Below are positions 47,588 through 56,604 of a DNA stretch of 56,852 nt, in pieces. Under the pieces are notes generated by a model. That model did not search any database. It worked only from the letters and a program-made list of their open reading frames with translations, and had not been told where the DNA came from. Within the stretch, counting starts at the first letter, position 1. Each line of letters starts with the position of its first letter. This stretch comes from Ferrovum sp. (GTDB lineage Bacteria; Pseudomonadota; Gammaproteobacteria; Burkholderiales; Ferrovaceae), in assembly GCA_019456405.1 (NCBI GenBank), contig WJXM01000032.1:1-56852 (forward strand). The letters are read 5' to 3'. A program made the position numbers and the translations under genes.

Positions 47588-48034
47588 ATGACCGATATTG
47601 TGGATGCTGCGACCCGGAGCCGTATGATGTCCGGCATCCGGGGACGCAATACCAAACCGGAAATCCTTATCCGCAGCCTGCTACATCGGCAGGGATTCCG
47701 TTTCCGGCTGCATGTTCGTGAACTTCCTGGAAAACCAGATATTCTGTTGCCGCGTTACCATGCGGCAATTTTTGTTCATGGCTGTTTCTGGCACGGCCAC
47801 GACTGTCCGTTATTCAAATTGCCCGGCACGCGCGTGGACTTCTGGCGTGAGAAAATTGGCCACAACCAGGCCAACGACAAAAAAGCCAGAGACACCCTGC
47901 TGGCTGCGGGCTGGCGTGTCGGAGTGGTATGGGAATGTGCCATCCGGGGTGTAGACAAGGATACGGAAGGCATAGCTCGCCGTCTTGGTGAATGGCTACG
48001 CAGTGAACAGACATCTGTTGAGGAGAGAGGATGA
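47588..48034 (+). CDS. vsr: Very short patch repair endonuclease Vsr
   Basis: A 148-aa nuclease that nicks T:G mismatches arising from deamination of 5-methylcytosine in CCWGG. Key residues align one-to-one with E. coli Vsr: D51 (GKPDILLP), H64, H69 and the zinc ligands in FVHGCFWHGHDC. It starts 4 bp after the methyltransferase stop and overlaps the endonuclease start by 4 bp. Confidence 0.95.
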   Translation: MTDIVDAATRSRMMSGIRGRNTKPEILIRSLLHRQGFRFRLHVRELPGKPDILLPRYHAAIFVHGCFWHGHDCPLFKLPGTRVDFWREKIGHNQANDKKARDTLLAAGWRVGVVWECAIRGVDKDTEGIARRLGEWLRSEQTSVEERG

Positions 48035-49269
48035 AACCAGGCTATCTGTCGCAATACTTCGAGGGCGTCGCACTCAAACGCCTGAGTGTGGTCGAGGCTG
48101 ATGTGATTCACTCGAACCAGCATGAATTCAATGGCGTTGAAGGATTGCGTGACATCCTTGGAGAGCCGGACGGGAAGTTTCGTTTTGGAGCCAGGTTCCT
48201 GTATCTCACTGACCAGGACGATGAACCTGTTGTCGAAGATGGTTTCCTGACATGGTACGACGCACGCCAAAAGGCCAGACTCGAACGTGGGGTCAACCGC
48301 TCGGAGTACCGGCTCTATTTCCCAACCAACCTTGTATCGCAGTGCGCTGCTGCCGGAGACCTGCTGGTTATCGCCAAACGGGCCGATAACACTTTGCTGG
48401 CGATAGTGGCTGAGAAGGACACCACCATCGAACGGCAGATCATGTGGCTATTCGGTTTCTCTGACCTCACGCATCCCGGCTTTTCCATCAAGTCGGAACT
48501 GGAAACCGAACAGGACCGGATTGGCTTTGCGGCGCGTGTCATTCTGGAACAGATCGGGGTTGTGACAGAAGAACAGGCACCCAACTATCTCGACCAGATG
48601 CTGGAAATGTTTAGTGGCGCATTTCCGAAGACCATAGAATTTTCCTGTTATGCCAGAAGTACCATTCGAGACCTGTCGAGCCGCGATGATCCGGATGTGG
48701 CACTAATGGCCTGGATGGATCGTGAGGAAATTCTGTTCCGCACACTTGAAAAACATCTGCTTGGTGAAAAACTGCGCAGTCTGACACAAACTGGTGTTGA
48801 AGATACCGAACCTTTCATCAAACTTGTCCAGAGTGCCTTGCAGCGCCGCAAATCACGCGCAGGTTCAGCGCTTGAAAATCATCTTGAGAAGATATTCGCT
48901 GACCACGGGGTGACATATACCAGAACAGGTGTCACAGAGAACAGACTCAAGCCAGATTTCATATTCCCCAGCATCGTACAGTATCACGACAGCGCTTTCC
49001 CGCAGACCAGTCTGACGATGCTGGCGTCTAAATCGACATGCAAAGACCGCTGGCGGCAAATTCTGAACGAGGCCGCACGCATCCCGGACAAGCACTTACT
49101 GACACTGGAGCCGAGCATCAGCGAAAACCAGACAAGTGAAATGAAAACCGAACGCGTGCAACTCGTATTACCACGAGGGCTTCATCCAACTTATACGGTT
49201 GCGCAGCAAGCGTGGCTTATGAATATAACTGACTTCACTGAACTCGCACTCCGGCGTCAAAATACCTGA
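48031..49269 (+). CDS. EcoRII-like type II restriction endonuclease
   Basis: A 412-aa endonuclease. The C-terminal catalytic domain (about residues 265-400) matches EcoRII: RRKSRAGSALENHLEKIF, KPDFIFPS, YHDSAFP, LASKSTCKDRWRQILNEA and LVLPRGLHPTY. The N-terminal about 200 residues do not resemble the EcoRII effector domain as I know it, so allosteric control may differ. Expected target is CCWGG, matching the upstream methyltransferase. Translationally coupled to vsr. Confidence 0.9.
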   Translation: MKPGYLSQYFEGVALKRLSVVEADVIHSNQHEFNGVEGLRDILGEPDGKFRFGARFLYLTDQDDEPVVEDGFLTWYDARQKARLERGVNRSEYRLYFPTNLVSQCAAAGDLLVIAKRADNTLLAIVAEKDTTIERQIMWLFGFSDLTHPGFSIKSELETEQDRIGFAARVILEQIGVVTEEQAPNYLDQMLEMFSGAFPKTIEFSCYARSTIRDLSSRDDPDVALMAWMDREEILFRTLEKHLLGEKLRSLTQTGVEDTEPFIKLVQSALQRRKSRAGSALENHLEKIFADHGVTYTRTGVTENRLKPDFIFPSIVQYHDSAFPQTSLTMLASKSTCKDRWRQILNEAARIPDKHLLTLEPSISENQTSEMKTERVQLVLPRGLHPTYTVAQQAWLMNITDFTELALRRQNT

Positions 49270-49437
49270 GTTGGCGTTGCAGCATCATAATTGCAATCAC
49301 GAGTTTGCCCTGGTCGCTTGGGCATGGTCACCTGAATTCCCGCCTCGTTTTCCGATCTTCCATAGCCACTCCATCAAAAATCGTAGGGTGCATACCTTCT
49401 ACCAGCGCTTGTGCGACGACTGTCCACCAACGCCCCT

Positions 49438-50787
49438 TCATTCATAACTCGGCATGATCATCGTTTTGTTCACGAGGACATTGAAGGCGTAGCCTGGCCG
49501 GATCTGCAAGGTGGGTTGAATACTCAGGTTCTTGTTCATCAGATTGGTCCCCACGATGTTCAATTCCTGGGCCATGGCTCCTGCTGCTTGCTGACCCACG
49601 GTCGGTGCCATCAGGATGCTGGAGTTTTGTGGCTGGGACAACTGGGCTCCCACCCCCAGCATGCTCAGCATGAATGCGCTACCAAAGATTCTGAGGAAGT
49701 GGTTATCCACCAGGTCATTGAATCCGGCTTGACCTTCGCCGTCAGTCCCTGACATTCCTCGTAGGTTAATGGTTGTCCCGTTCGGGAAAATCAGTTGGCT
49801 CCACGCCACCAGTACCCGCTTCTGACCATACTGAACCCCGCTACTGTATTGACCCACAAGTTTGGCCCCCTGGGGGATCAGGACGATATCCGGGTCCAGA
49901 CTGTCGTAAACAGCTTGACGAACCTGTGCAGAAATCGTCCCCGGCAAATCGCTGTCGATCCCGGTGAGCATGACTGCCGGGATGACGGATCCAGCAATAA
50001 TCTCGTGCTGGCCTGCTGCTGGATGTACGGTATCCATCAGATATCCAGATTTTTCCTTCGACTGATCCTTCATGAAAGCCTGGTTCTCCCCCTGGGGACT
50101 GTTTGAAGGGTTTGCGCCAAGTTCTTGAGCCCCGGCCTTGGCTATCGCCATGTCCTGCAATTTGTTCAGTCCATCGGAAACGCTCAGGAATCCGGGTTGT
50201 TGCCCTGTCACAGTGACTCCTGCACTTCCTTCGTTTCCATGCAAACTATCGTTGCTGGCCACTGGTTTTGCTTCTTGGGCCTTTTGTGCCGTCATTTCGG
50301 CATTTTCCAGCGATTTGAAGTATTGCTCCTGCTTCCATTGGCGATATTTCTCCGCCTCGGTCAGTTCTTTCCGACCTTTGTTACCCAGACTTTGATCGGA
50401 GGGCCCATTCCCGAGCCCAATCCTGGGTGCTGTGGAATTTGTTCCACTGGTTGGGTTTTCTGCCGAATGGCTAGTATCTGATGCCGGACTTCCGGGTAAA
50501 GTGGATTGTTTCTGGGCCCCGTGCTTGAATGTCGAGAGCGCTGGCTTGGTTTGCCCCACATCTGATGCAGCCGGATTCTCCGCTTGTTCCGATTTTGAGC
50601 CTTTGTTCCCTGCAGTCATGATCCCGACAACAATGGCCCCTGCAATGGAAAGTCCTCCAATGGTTGCATACAGTTTCACCGATTTGCTCAGACCGGAACT
50701 TGCCGGTTTCGGTTTGTCATGAATGGATAATTTCTGCTTTGCGACATCTCCTGTCAGCAACTTCTCGTCGATTTTTTCGTTCCCCAT
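49438..50787 (-). CDS. trbI: Conjugation protein TrbI (VirB10 family)
   Basis: A 449-aa type IV secretion protein. One N-terminal membrane helix (about residues 37-62, KLYATIGGLSIAGAIVVGIM), a long Q/S/N-rich periplasmic linker, and a conserved TrbI core (AGSVIPAVMLTGIDSDLPG, ALVGQYSSG-type region, LVAWSQLIFPNGTTINLRG, FLRIFGSAFML). It spans inner and outer membranes. It is last in the trbF-trbG-trbI run and ends 169 bp from the restriction gene. Confidence 0.92.
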   Translation of the reverse strand: MGNEKIDEKLLTGDVAKQKLSIHDKPKPASSGLSKSVKLYATIGGLSIAGAIVVGIMTAGNKGSKSEQAENPAASDVGQTKPALSTFKHGAQKQSTLPGSPASDTSHSAENPTSGTNSTAPRIGLGNGPSDQSLGNKGRKELTEAEKYRQWKQEQYFKSLENAEMTAQKAQEAKPVASNDSLHGNEGSAGVTVTGQQPGFLSVSDGLNKLQDMAIAKAGAQELGANPSNSPQGENQAFMKDQSKEKSGYLMDTVHPAAGQHEIIAGSVIPAVMLTGIDSDLPGTISAQVRQAVYDSLDPDIVLIPQGAKLVGQYSSGVQYGQKRVLVAWSQLIFPNGTTINLRGMSGTDGEGQAGFNDLVDNHFLRIFGSAFMLSMLGVGAQLSQPQNSSILMAPTVGQQAAGAMAQELNIVGTNLMNKNLSIQPTLQIRPGYAFNVLVNKTMIMPSYE

Positions 50788-50799
50788 GATGGATCCCCT

Positions 50800-51681
50800 T
50801 TAATTCCCGAACCAGTGGGTATTGTGCTCACAGGTCGTGGTCGCATCATCACCAACCCCAGTGGCCAGTTTGAACTGGCGAGGCATTCCATCAATGATGA
50901 AATAGCCGTTTACCAGACGGCTGTTGATCAGTTCGGTCTTTTTGCCATCAACCATGTTGAACACTGCCGGGGCATCGCCATATTTCATGTCGGGTGGCAT
51001 TTGCAAATAGGTGTGTCCGCCCCCCGCAAAAACCCGGACGGGTTTGATCCCTTTATCGTCATCAGACTTGCACGAGTAGTCAAAATCGAGTTTGGACGGA
51101 TCCACATTCCCGAGCGTGGCCACCACATTTTTTTTGGCATCGGCATCATTCGCTGCCTGAGATTGCATGGTGATCACCAGTTGTTGAGGGTCGTAAAATC
51201 CGACTTCCGGAACATAGTATTTTTTATCGCTGACCAGCCCGAGGTAATACACCCGGCCTTCTTTGGTAGTAACGACCAGGTTGGTGATCAACCCGGCCTG
51301 AGTAGGTTTGGCAACGATGACAGGCTGTCCCCCAGCATCGGCGGGTTGCACCAGCCATCGAACACTATCACCGATACTGATATTGGTGATGTGCTCACCC
51401 TGCTGGAGGTTGATCACGCAAACGTGAAGGGGGGCACAGGTGATGGTTGGACGACTTTGGCCATAGGGATACATCACTTTCCCATTGGTGCCCACCAGAT
51501 TCGGTGCGGTTCCTGACTTGAGCCAGGTGTCGGCGGCATCGTGAGTAGCCCTATCCGAAAGGGGAACGGCATCCTGTGTCTCATAGATATCCTGACTGGT
51601 AACTATGGGATTCTGCCCTGCGAAGGCCGCACCGGTTGCCATCATCGCCAGAATGGCGACCGTCTTGATTTTGAGTTGCAT
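50800..51681 (-). CDS. trbG: Conjugation protein TrbG (VirB9 family)
   Basis: A 293-aa periplasmic protein: signal peptide (residues 1-21, ending AFA), the N-terminal VirB9 domain (YGQSRPTITCAPLHVCVINLQQGE) and C-terminal domain (DYSCKSDDDKGIKPVRVFAGGGHTYLQMP). It forms the outer-membrane ring with VirB7/VirB10-type partners. ATG 51681 follows AAGGAGAATTTAC. It lies 12 bp upstream of trbI. Confidence 0.92.
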   Translation of the reverse strand: MQLKIKTVAILAMMATGAAFAGQNPIVTSQDIYETQDAVPLSDRATHDAADTWLKSGTAPNLVGTNGKVMYPYGQSRPTITCAPLHVCVINLQQGEHITNISIGDSVRWLVQPADAGGQPVIVAKPTQAGLITNLVVTTKEGRVYYLGLVSDKKYYVPEVGFYDPQQLVITMQSQAANDADAKKNVVATLGNVDPSKLDFDYSCKSDDDKGIKPVRVFAGGGHTYLQMPPDMKYGDAPAVFNMVDGKKTELINSRLVNGYFIIDGMPRQFKLATGVGDDATTTCEHNTHWFGN

Positions 51682-51692
51682 GTAAATTCTCC

Positions 51693-52352
51693 TTAGATAA
51701 CCTGTGTCCACGAAACTGACCGGATGAACAACCCCAGCGGATTGTTGATCTTCACTTGAGGGGTTTCACCAAGTCTCGGATCCACTCCGGTGGTGATATT
51801 GGCCTTCCAGTGCTGAACTGGTTGAGGCTGCCCATTTTGATAACGAGACTCTTCCCAGGAAATCTGCCAGGTATCCTTGCTGATGGGCAGGATACTGTTG
51901 ACCTGGGCATTTACGGTGAAGTCGCCGAATGGCGGATGCTGGGAGTAGTACTGGTTCAGATAGGTTGCTGCCGCTGAACTGGTCATGGCGTAAACCTTGT
52001 CGATCAGGTTCTTTTGAGCCACTGGATCAGGGATCACCGTTCTGGAATTCCATATCCAATTGGCCAACTGGGCCTCAATGATGCGCTGATCGATGGCGCT
52101 TCCGGTCACTGGCTGGGCCATGGCAATGGGGTCGCCAAATTTGTCGATGGTTACCACGAAGGGTTTGATTTTGCTTTGTGAGCCGATGATGGCGATCCCC
52201 ACCACGGCAATGCCAGCCATTGCTAGACTTGCGAATGCTGCCAAACGCCAAGACTTTGCCCGGGCAATCTGGTCTCCGTATCGTTCATCCCATTCCCTTC
52301 TGGCATTCAGATAGGGGTTCGATGGGTTTGAGGGTTTTGCGTCCGACGCCAT
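51693..52352 (-). CDS. trbF: Conjugation protein TrbF (VirB8 family)
   Basis: A 219-aa inner-membrane protein: NPYLNARREWDERYGDQIARAK at the N-terminus, one membrane helix (about residues 38-60), then the NTF2-like VirB8 domain (KPFVVTIDKFGDPIAMAQPV). GGGAG before ATG 52352. The genes that normally precede trbF (trbB-C-D-E-J-L) are missing; an unrelated plus-strand gene starts 261 bp away instead. Confidence 0.92.
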   Translation of the reverse strand: MASDAKPSNPSNPYLNARREWDERYGDQIARAKSWRLAAFASLAMAGIAVVGIAIIGSQSKIKPFVVTIDKFGDPIAMAQPVTGSAIDQRIIEAQLANWIWNSRTVIPDPVAQKNLIDKVYAMTSSAAATYLNQYYSQHPPFGDFTVNAQVNSILPISKDTWQISWEESRYQNGQPQPVQHWKANITTGVDPRLGETPQVKINNPLGLFIRSVSWTQVI

Positions 52353-52612
52353 GTTTTGTCTCCCAATAAAAACCCGCAAACAGCAGGTCTACAATGGAGA
52401 CTCAGTGGGAGGGGAACATCTGGGTGGTGCGTTTGGAAAAAATTTTATATGGAGTACGAATTCACCCTGTGCTGTAACTGCCATCTACTTCCTTGATTCA
52501 AGATTAATCGTCTATACTTAATTCATTACCGCATCAGTGATGGGCTGCATCAATCTTGCCAATAGGCAGATACGGGTGGGAAACATTCAACGCGTACTTA
52601 TTGGGGGGCAAC

Positions 52613-55600
52613 GTGACCGAGAGAAGAATGGTCTACCATATCGACGGCGTTCCTAACAATCTATTGTCGAACCTTGAAAGCAGGGATGCTGCACTTTGGA
52701 TACGAAGCCTTCCAAAAGATCCCCCCAGCCAAGAAGCACTTGTTGCCTTTTTGGGGCTACCTTGGCGCTTAGTTTTATCAGAAAAATACGATCCAGAAGT
52801 CGTGAAAGTGCTGAGCGCTGCAGCGAGTCTAAATGATCCAGCTACACGCAAACGCGGCTTTATTCAGATTGTCGATAGCAATCCTTCACAAATAGAACTA
52901 CCAGCACGATGCCTGCCGTTCTATCTCCTCAACGGACGAGAGAACGGTGTTTCAGCGCATGATTTTAATAGTCAACTACGACGGATGACGATGCTGGATG
53001 CGCTACGACGCTCGGGAGTACGCGATCTTCTAGTCATATCTGGAGATGAAGACCCCATTCCTGTCGAACTGAAGAACCTTTGGTCTTCAGGTTTTCGATC
53101 ACACCTAACCTTTATCTCTGAATCGACCTGCGCCGAAAAAAATCTACTCAACTGGACACAAGAACCAGAGGGAATTGGCTCTGCAAACCTCTTTGATAAA
53201 CCTCCCAGTCAAGTAATCGAGGAAATTCTCAGAAGCTATTTTGGAACCTACCCTGAAGATCGACGCATTATTCGCCTTCGTGATCGCAAAGGGAAGCATC
53301 ACAAGATCGACGTGACCGAAGCTGATGTACCTGATCGGCCAATTCTTGAGTTATATTCTATTATCGAGGCACGGGATATTAGCCCGCTTATGCCAGAAGA
53401 GCTTACCGAGGAAGAATTTGTCACATTCTTTCAAAACCCTGTGGATTCCTGGCGGCCCTACGCTGCAGGACTCCCTTGGATTCGCGAGGATCGGTCCAAG
53501 AAAATCTTGAGCAACTGTATGAAGAAACTCGATAACGTAGGTGTGGAAGAGAACTGCATTGCGTATATTTCATCCGAATCTGGAGCTGGCGGCACAACCC
53601 TCGCTCGTGCCTTATCTTGGGAATTCGCGACCGAGGGTTATCCGGTACTGCTCGCAAAACCATTGCCCTTTGTGCCCAATGCACTGACGATCACGAATTA
53701 CCTAACTCGTGTGCATCGCGAGGCCGAAAACCAGATGGCTAGCGAACTGGAACAAGCTGCCGAATCTGATGGCGAGTTAGTTCAGGAACGTAAGCACGAG
53801 TCGGCAGCACACCGTTATAAAACCCCCTGGATTATCGTTTTTGACAGTCTGCATTGGCAGTCTCGCGACAGCGAATTAATCCACTTTCATAACGAAATTG
53901 TAAAATCAGGTCGGCCAGTCTGTATCCTTGTTGTTACTGGCACTGTGCTTGGATTGTCCTTTTATAAGACGTCGATCTTTAAGCGAGTCGCCGAGCTGAA
54001 CCATGCCTTGGACCAGAACGATGCACGTCAGCTTGGTCTACACCTCAACCGATTTCTGCGCGTCTACGGCAAACAGCGACAGGCATATCAATGGGATAAT
54101 TTCTACCAAAACCATACGGTTCGCTATCTTGATGGAATTGCGGCATTTTGGGTGACACTGTCATTCTGGATCCAAGGACAGTACGATCTTTCAGAATCCA
54201 TCCAAGATTGGATGTTCCGAAAATTCAAAGAGAATGTGAACGACAGTACCATGCAAACTGCGATATTTGAGATCGCGGCGCTGAGTTCTGAGCGCCTCCC
54301 GCTACCAGAGATTTTGTTGCCAGAGTCTAAAAGCGAGTGGCCGATTTCATACCTCTTAGAGGATAACAGGTCGGATCTTTCCGCGTTGGGATTGGTACGC
54401 ATATCGGCAAACGGAGAAAAGTACTGGGCATTAGTCCACGATATATTGGGACGTTTTCTAATTAACGCTCTTTTCTACGACTTCCAAATGCGTGAAGAGT
54501 TAGGTTTTTCCGACGCAAAAGATGCGGAACATCTACGCTTCATGTTGCTTCGCCAAATATCGAAAAATCCTGTGCTAGGGGAGCGCGCTTACCGAAGCAT
54601 AGGTGAAGATTTCGCAACAATCATCTTCAAGGTTGATCCAGACCACGGACGCGGCAGCTTTACACCATTCTGGCGAGACGTTCTGTCCGCTCTCGATAAC
54701 ATGCCACAATCTTTACGAGAGAGTAGTCGTTTGTTTCTCCACCATACGGCCGTATCTCGCCGCCGAATCGCAAACTTGAATGGAAGCCTTTATGGCATAG
54801 ATAAAGCGGATCAGATAAATCTACTCAACAAAGCTATTGATGACCTCAATTATGCCCTGACGTTTATAGACAACAAATCGGATTCAGAGCCAAACGTCAA
54901 TTTATATAATTCACTTGCTAACGCCTATTTTGACCTTGCGAAAGTCGAGACTGCTAAAGGATCTCCTTCCGAGAGAATCATAGAGTTGCGTCAATTGGCC
55001 AATGATGCTACGGGCAAGGCATATGCGGAAAATCCAACCAGCCCCTTCGTTATTGAAACGTACGTGAAGAATCTTTTGGCGGCAGCCGATCTTGATTCCT
55101 CAGAGCGAGCTATTGACCATTGTACTGAGGCGCTAGGAATCCTATTTTCGGTCATTACCTCAAACGATGGAGAATATCGCAATTCCAAGCTTGGTAATCT
55201 GGCGGATAAGGCGCTAGAAATCCTATTAAGGCAGGCGCCACTGGATTCACAAAACACCGAGCCGACAAAAGCAATCGATGTGCTCATCCAGGCGTGGAAA
55301 ATTCTGGCTGAAGGTAGGGATTATCAATCAGAAATGATTTTTTCTGGCGTGCCGGAGTCGAATCGCGAAAGAGCACTCAATGCGTTGGCACATCAGGCTG
55401 GACGAGGCAACATGCAGGTTATTCGTCTTAGTTACGATCTGATATGCCTCAGTCATCCACACAACTTCAAGAAGCAATTGGAGTTCGTTGAACAGTTGCA
55501 GGCGAAAGACTACCGTATGACGCCACAATTGCGGCTGGAATACGCGATTCTGTTGTATCAAAATTCCCGCGCTGATGAGGGCGACAGGATATTCCGCATA

Positions 55601-55897
55601 TTGAGGTCAATCTGGCGTAAAGGTGAGGACTTCGTTCAAGTGCCAGCCAGGTTACGCTGGCTATTGGTATTCGATGGTTCTGATGTTCAGATCGTTAATG
55701 CAGTTACCGGATCTGACTCCGGGAATAAGGCAATGGCACGTGTGCAGGAATTCAATAATGTTCAAGTTCCCTTCAGACCTGAGGAATTCAGCATCCGCGA
55801 ACCGAAACCTGGGTTCCCATTAGTTTGTATTGTATCCTTTGGCCATAACGGCGCATTCCTACGCCCTGTTACGGCGCGTCCCCATAAAATCGATTGA
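52613..55897 (+). CDS. SAMD9-like STAND NTPase (SIR2-like / P-loop / repeats / OB)
   Basis: A 1094-aa protein. Residues about 40-180 resemble a SIR2-like fold but lack the usual NAD-binding start. The P-loop is SESGAGGTTLARAL (about 321-334), with Gly in place of the Walker A lysine; Walker B is WIIVFDS (about 406-412). A winged-helix-like region follows, then helical repeats (about 700-1030), then a short beta-rich C-terminus (VQVPFRPEEF...VCIVSFGHNGAFLRPV) like an OB fold. This order and the lysine-less GGTTLA loop recall SAMD9/SAMD9L. The GTG start follows GGGGGG; a TTG at 52556 is possible. Expected role: a sensor of invasion. The SAMD9 link is from memory of the family and needs a profile search. 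Confidence 0.65.
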   Translation: MTERRMVYHIDGVPNNLLSNLESRDAALWIRSLPKDPPSQEALVAFLGLPWRLVLSEKYDPEVVKVLSAAASLNDPATRKRGFIQIVDSNPSQIELPARCLPFYLLNGRENGVSAHDFNSQLRRMTMLDALRRSGVRDLLVISGDEDPIPVELKNLWSSGFRSHLTFISESTCAEKNLLNWTQEPEGIGSANLFDKPPSQVIEEILRSYFGTYPEDRRIIRLRDRKGKHHKIDVTEADVPDRPILELYSIIEARDISPLMPEELTEEEFVTFFQNPVDSWRPYAAGLPWIREDRSKKILSNCMKKLDNVGVEENCIAYISSESGAGGTTLARALSWEFATEGYPVLLAKPLPFVPNALTITNYLTRVHREAENQMASELEQAAESDGELVQERKHESAAHRYKTPWIIVFDSLHWQSRDSELIHFHNEIVKSGRPVCILVVTGTVLGLSFYKTSIFKRVAELNHALDQNDARQLGLHLNRFLRVYGKQRQAYQWDNFYQNHTVRYLDGIAAFWVTLSFWIQGQYDLSESIQDWMFRKFKENVNDSTMQTAIFEIAALSSERLPLPEILLPESKSEWPISYLLEDNRSDLSALGLVRISANGEKYWALVHDILGRFLINALFYDFQMREELGFSDAKDAEHLRFMLLRQISKNPVLGERAYRSIGEDFATIIFKVDPDHGRGSFTPFWRDVLSALDNMPQSLRESSRLFLHHTAVSRRRIANLNGSLYGIDKADQINLLNKAIDDLNYALTFIDNKSDSEPNVNLYNSLANAYFDLAKVETAKGSPSERIIELRQLANDATGKAYAENPTSPFVIETYVKNLLAAADLDSSERAIDHCTEALGILFSVITSNDGEYRNSKLGNLADKALEILLRQAPLDSQNTEPTKAIDVLIQAWKILAEGRDYQSEMIFSGVPESNRERALNALAHQAGRGNMQVIRLSYDLICLSHPHNFKKQLEFVEQLQAKDYRMTPQLRLEYAILLYQNSRADEGDRIFRILRSIWRKGEDFVQVPARLRWLLVFDGSDVQIVNAVTGSDSGNKAMARVQEFNNVQVPFRPEEFSIREPKPGFPLVCIVSFGHNGAFLRPVTARPHKID

Positions 55898-55902
55898 GTA
55901 CC

Positions 55903-56604
55903 ATGGCCGACTACGTTGAGCTCTATGCGAAGTCTCTAGGCTTTGCCATCAAACCTCGTACCGTTCTGGTCGAAGGCACCACTGACGTAGACTTGTTTCG
56001 GCTTGCGGCGCGTTTGGAGTATGAAAAATCGGGAATCAACCTCCTTAACGATGATGTTGCCATCGTTGCAGCTGGTGAACGTGAACGTGGCGGAACTAAT
56101 GGCGTTATGCGTGAGCTATTTAGCTTTAGAGGTATGGCACGAACATGCCTATTGCAGAATGGAACTCCACGCTATCGATTTATTGGTCTATTAGACAACG
56201 ACTTTGCTGGAAGAAAAGCAGTCAAATCAGCCCAAGAATTTGATAACAGCATCCTAGAATACAAAGATATATTTCGACTCTGGCCAACAATGCCATTGCC
56301 TGGGAATTTGGATCAAAAGGCTGTTAAAACAACTTTTGAGAAGGCGAACTCTAACTATAAAGGACTTGATTGGGAGATGGAGGATTTGCTGCCCCAGAGC
56401 TTTGTCGAAGCATTCAAAATTGAATGTGAATCGGCAGTCAGGGACTCCAAAAAAGTTGAAGAAAAAATACATTGGGAATTAACGCGCGACGGCAAAGCCA
56501 AATTTCATCAGTTCATTAAAGAGAATGCTCTGCATGCGGACATGAGCTCCGTAATCGATGTTCTCCGTGCGATCCGACACTACCTAAATTCCCAAAAGAT
56601 ATAA
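55903..56604 (+). CDS. TOPRIM-domain protein, putative effector
   Basis: A 233-aa protein with a TOPRIM core: VLVEGTTDVDLF (E24, D28) then GLLDNDFAGRKA (D98, D100), the E...DxD metal site of OLD-family nucleases, primases and topoisomerases. The C-terminal half is helical (EMEDLLPQSFVEAF). No ATPase domain is present, unlike OLD or GajA. The ATG lies 5 bp after the stop of the large STAND gene, so the two are one operon. A DNA nuclease switched on by its partner is a reasonable guess. Confidence 0.75.
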   Translation: MADYVELYAKSLGFAIKPRTVLVEGTTDVDLFRLAARLEYEKSGINLLNDDVAIVAAGERERGGTNGVMRELFSFRGMARTCLLQNGTPRYRFIGLLDNDFAGRKAVKSAQEFDNSILEYKDIFRLWPTMPLPGNLDQKAVKTTFEKANSNYKGLDWEMEDLLPQSFVEAFKIECESAVRDSKKVEEKIHWELTRDGKAKFHQFIKENALHADMSSVIDVLRAIRHYLNSQKI

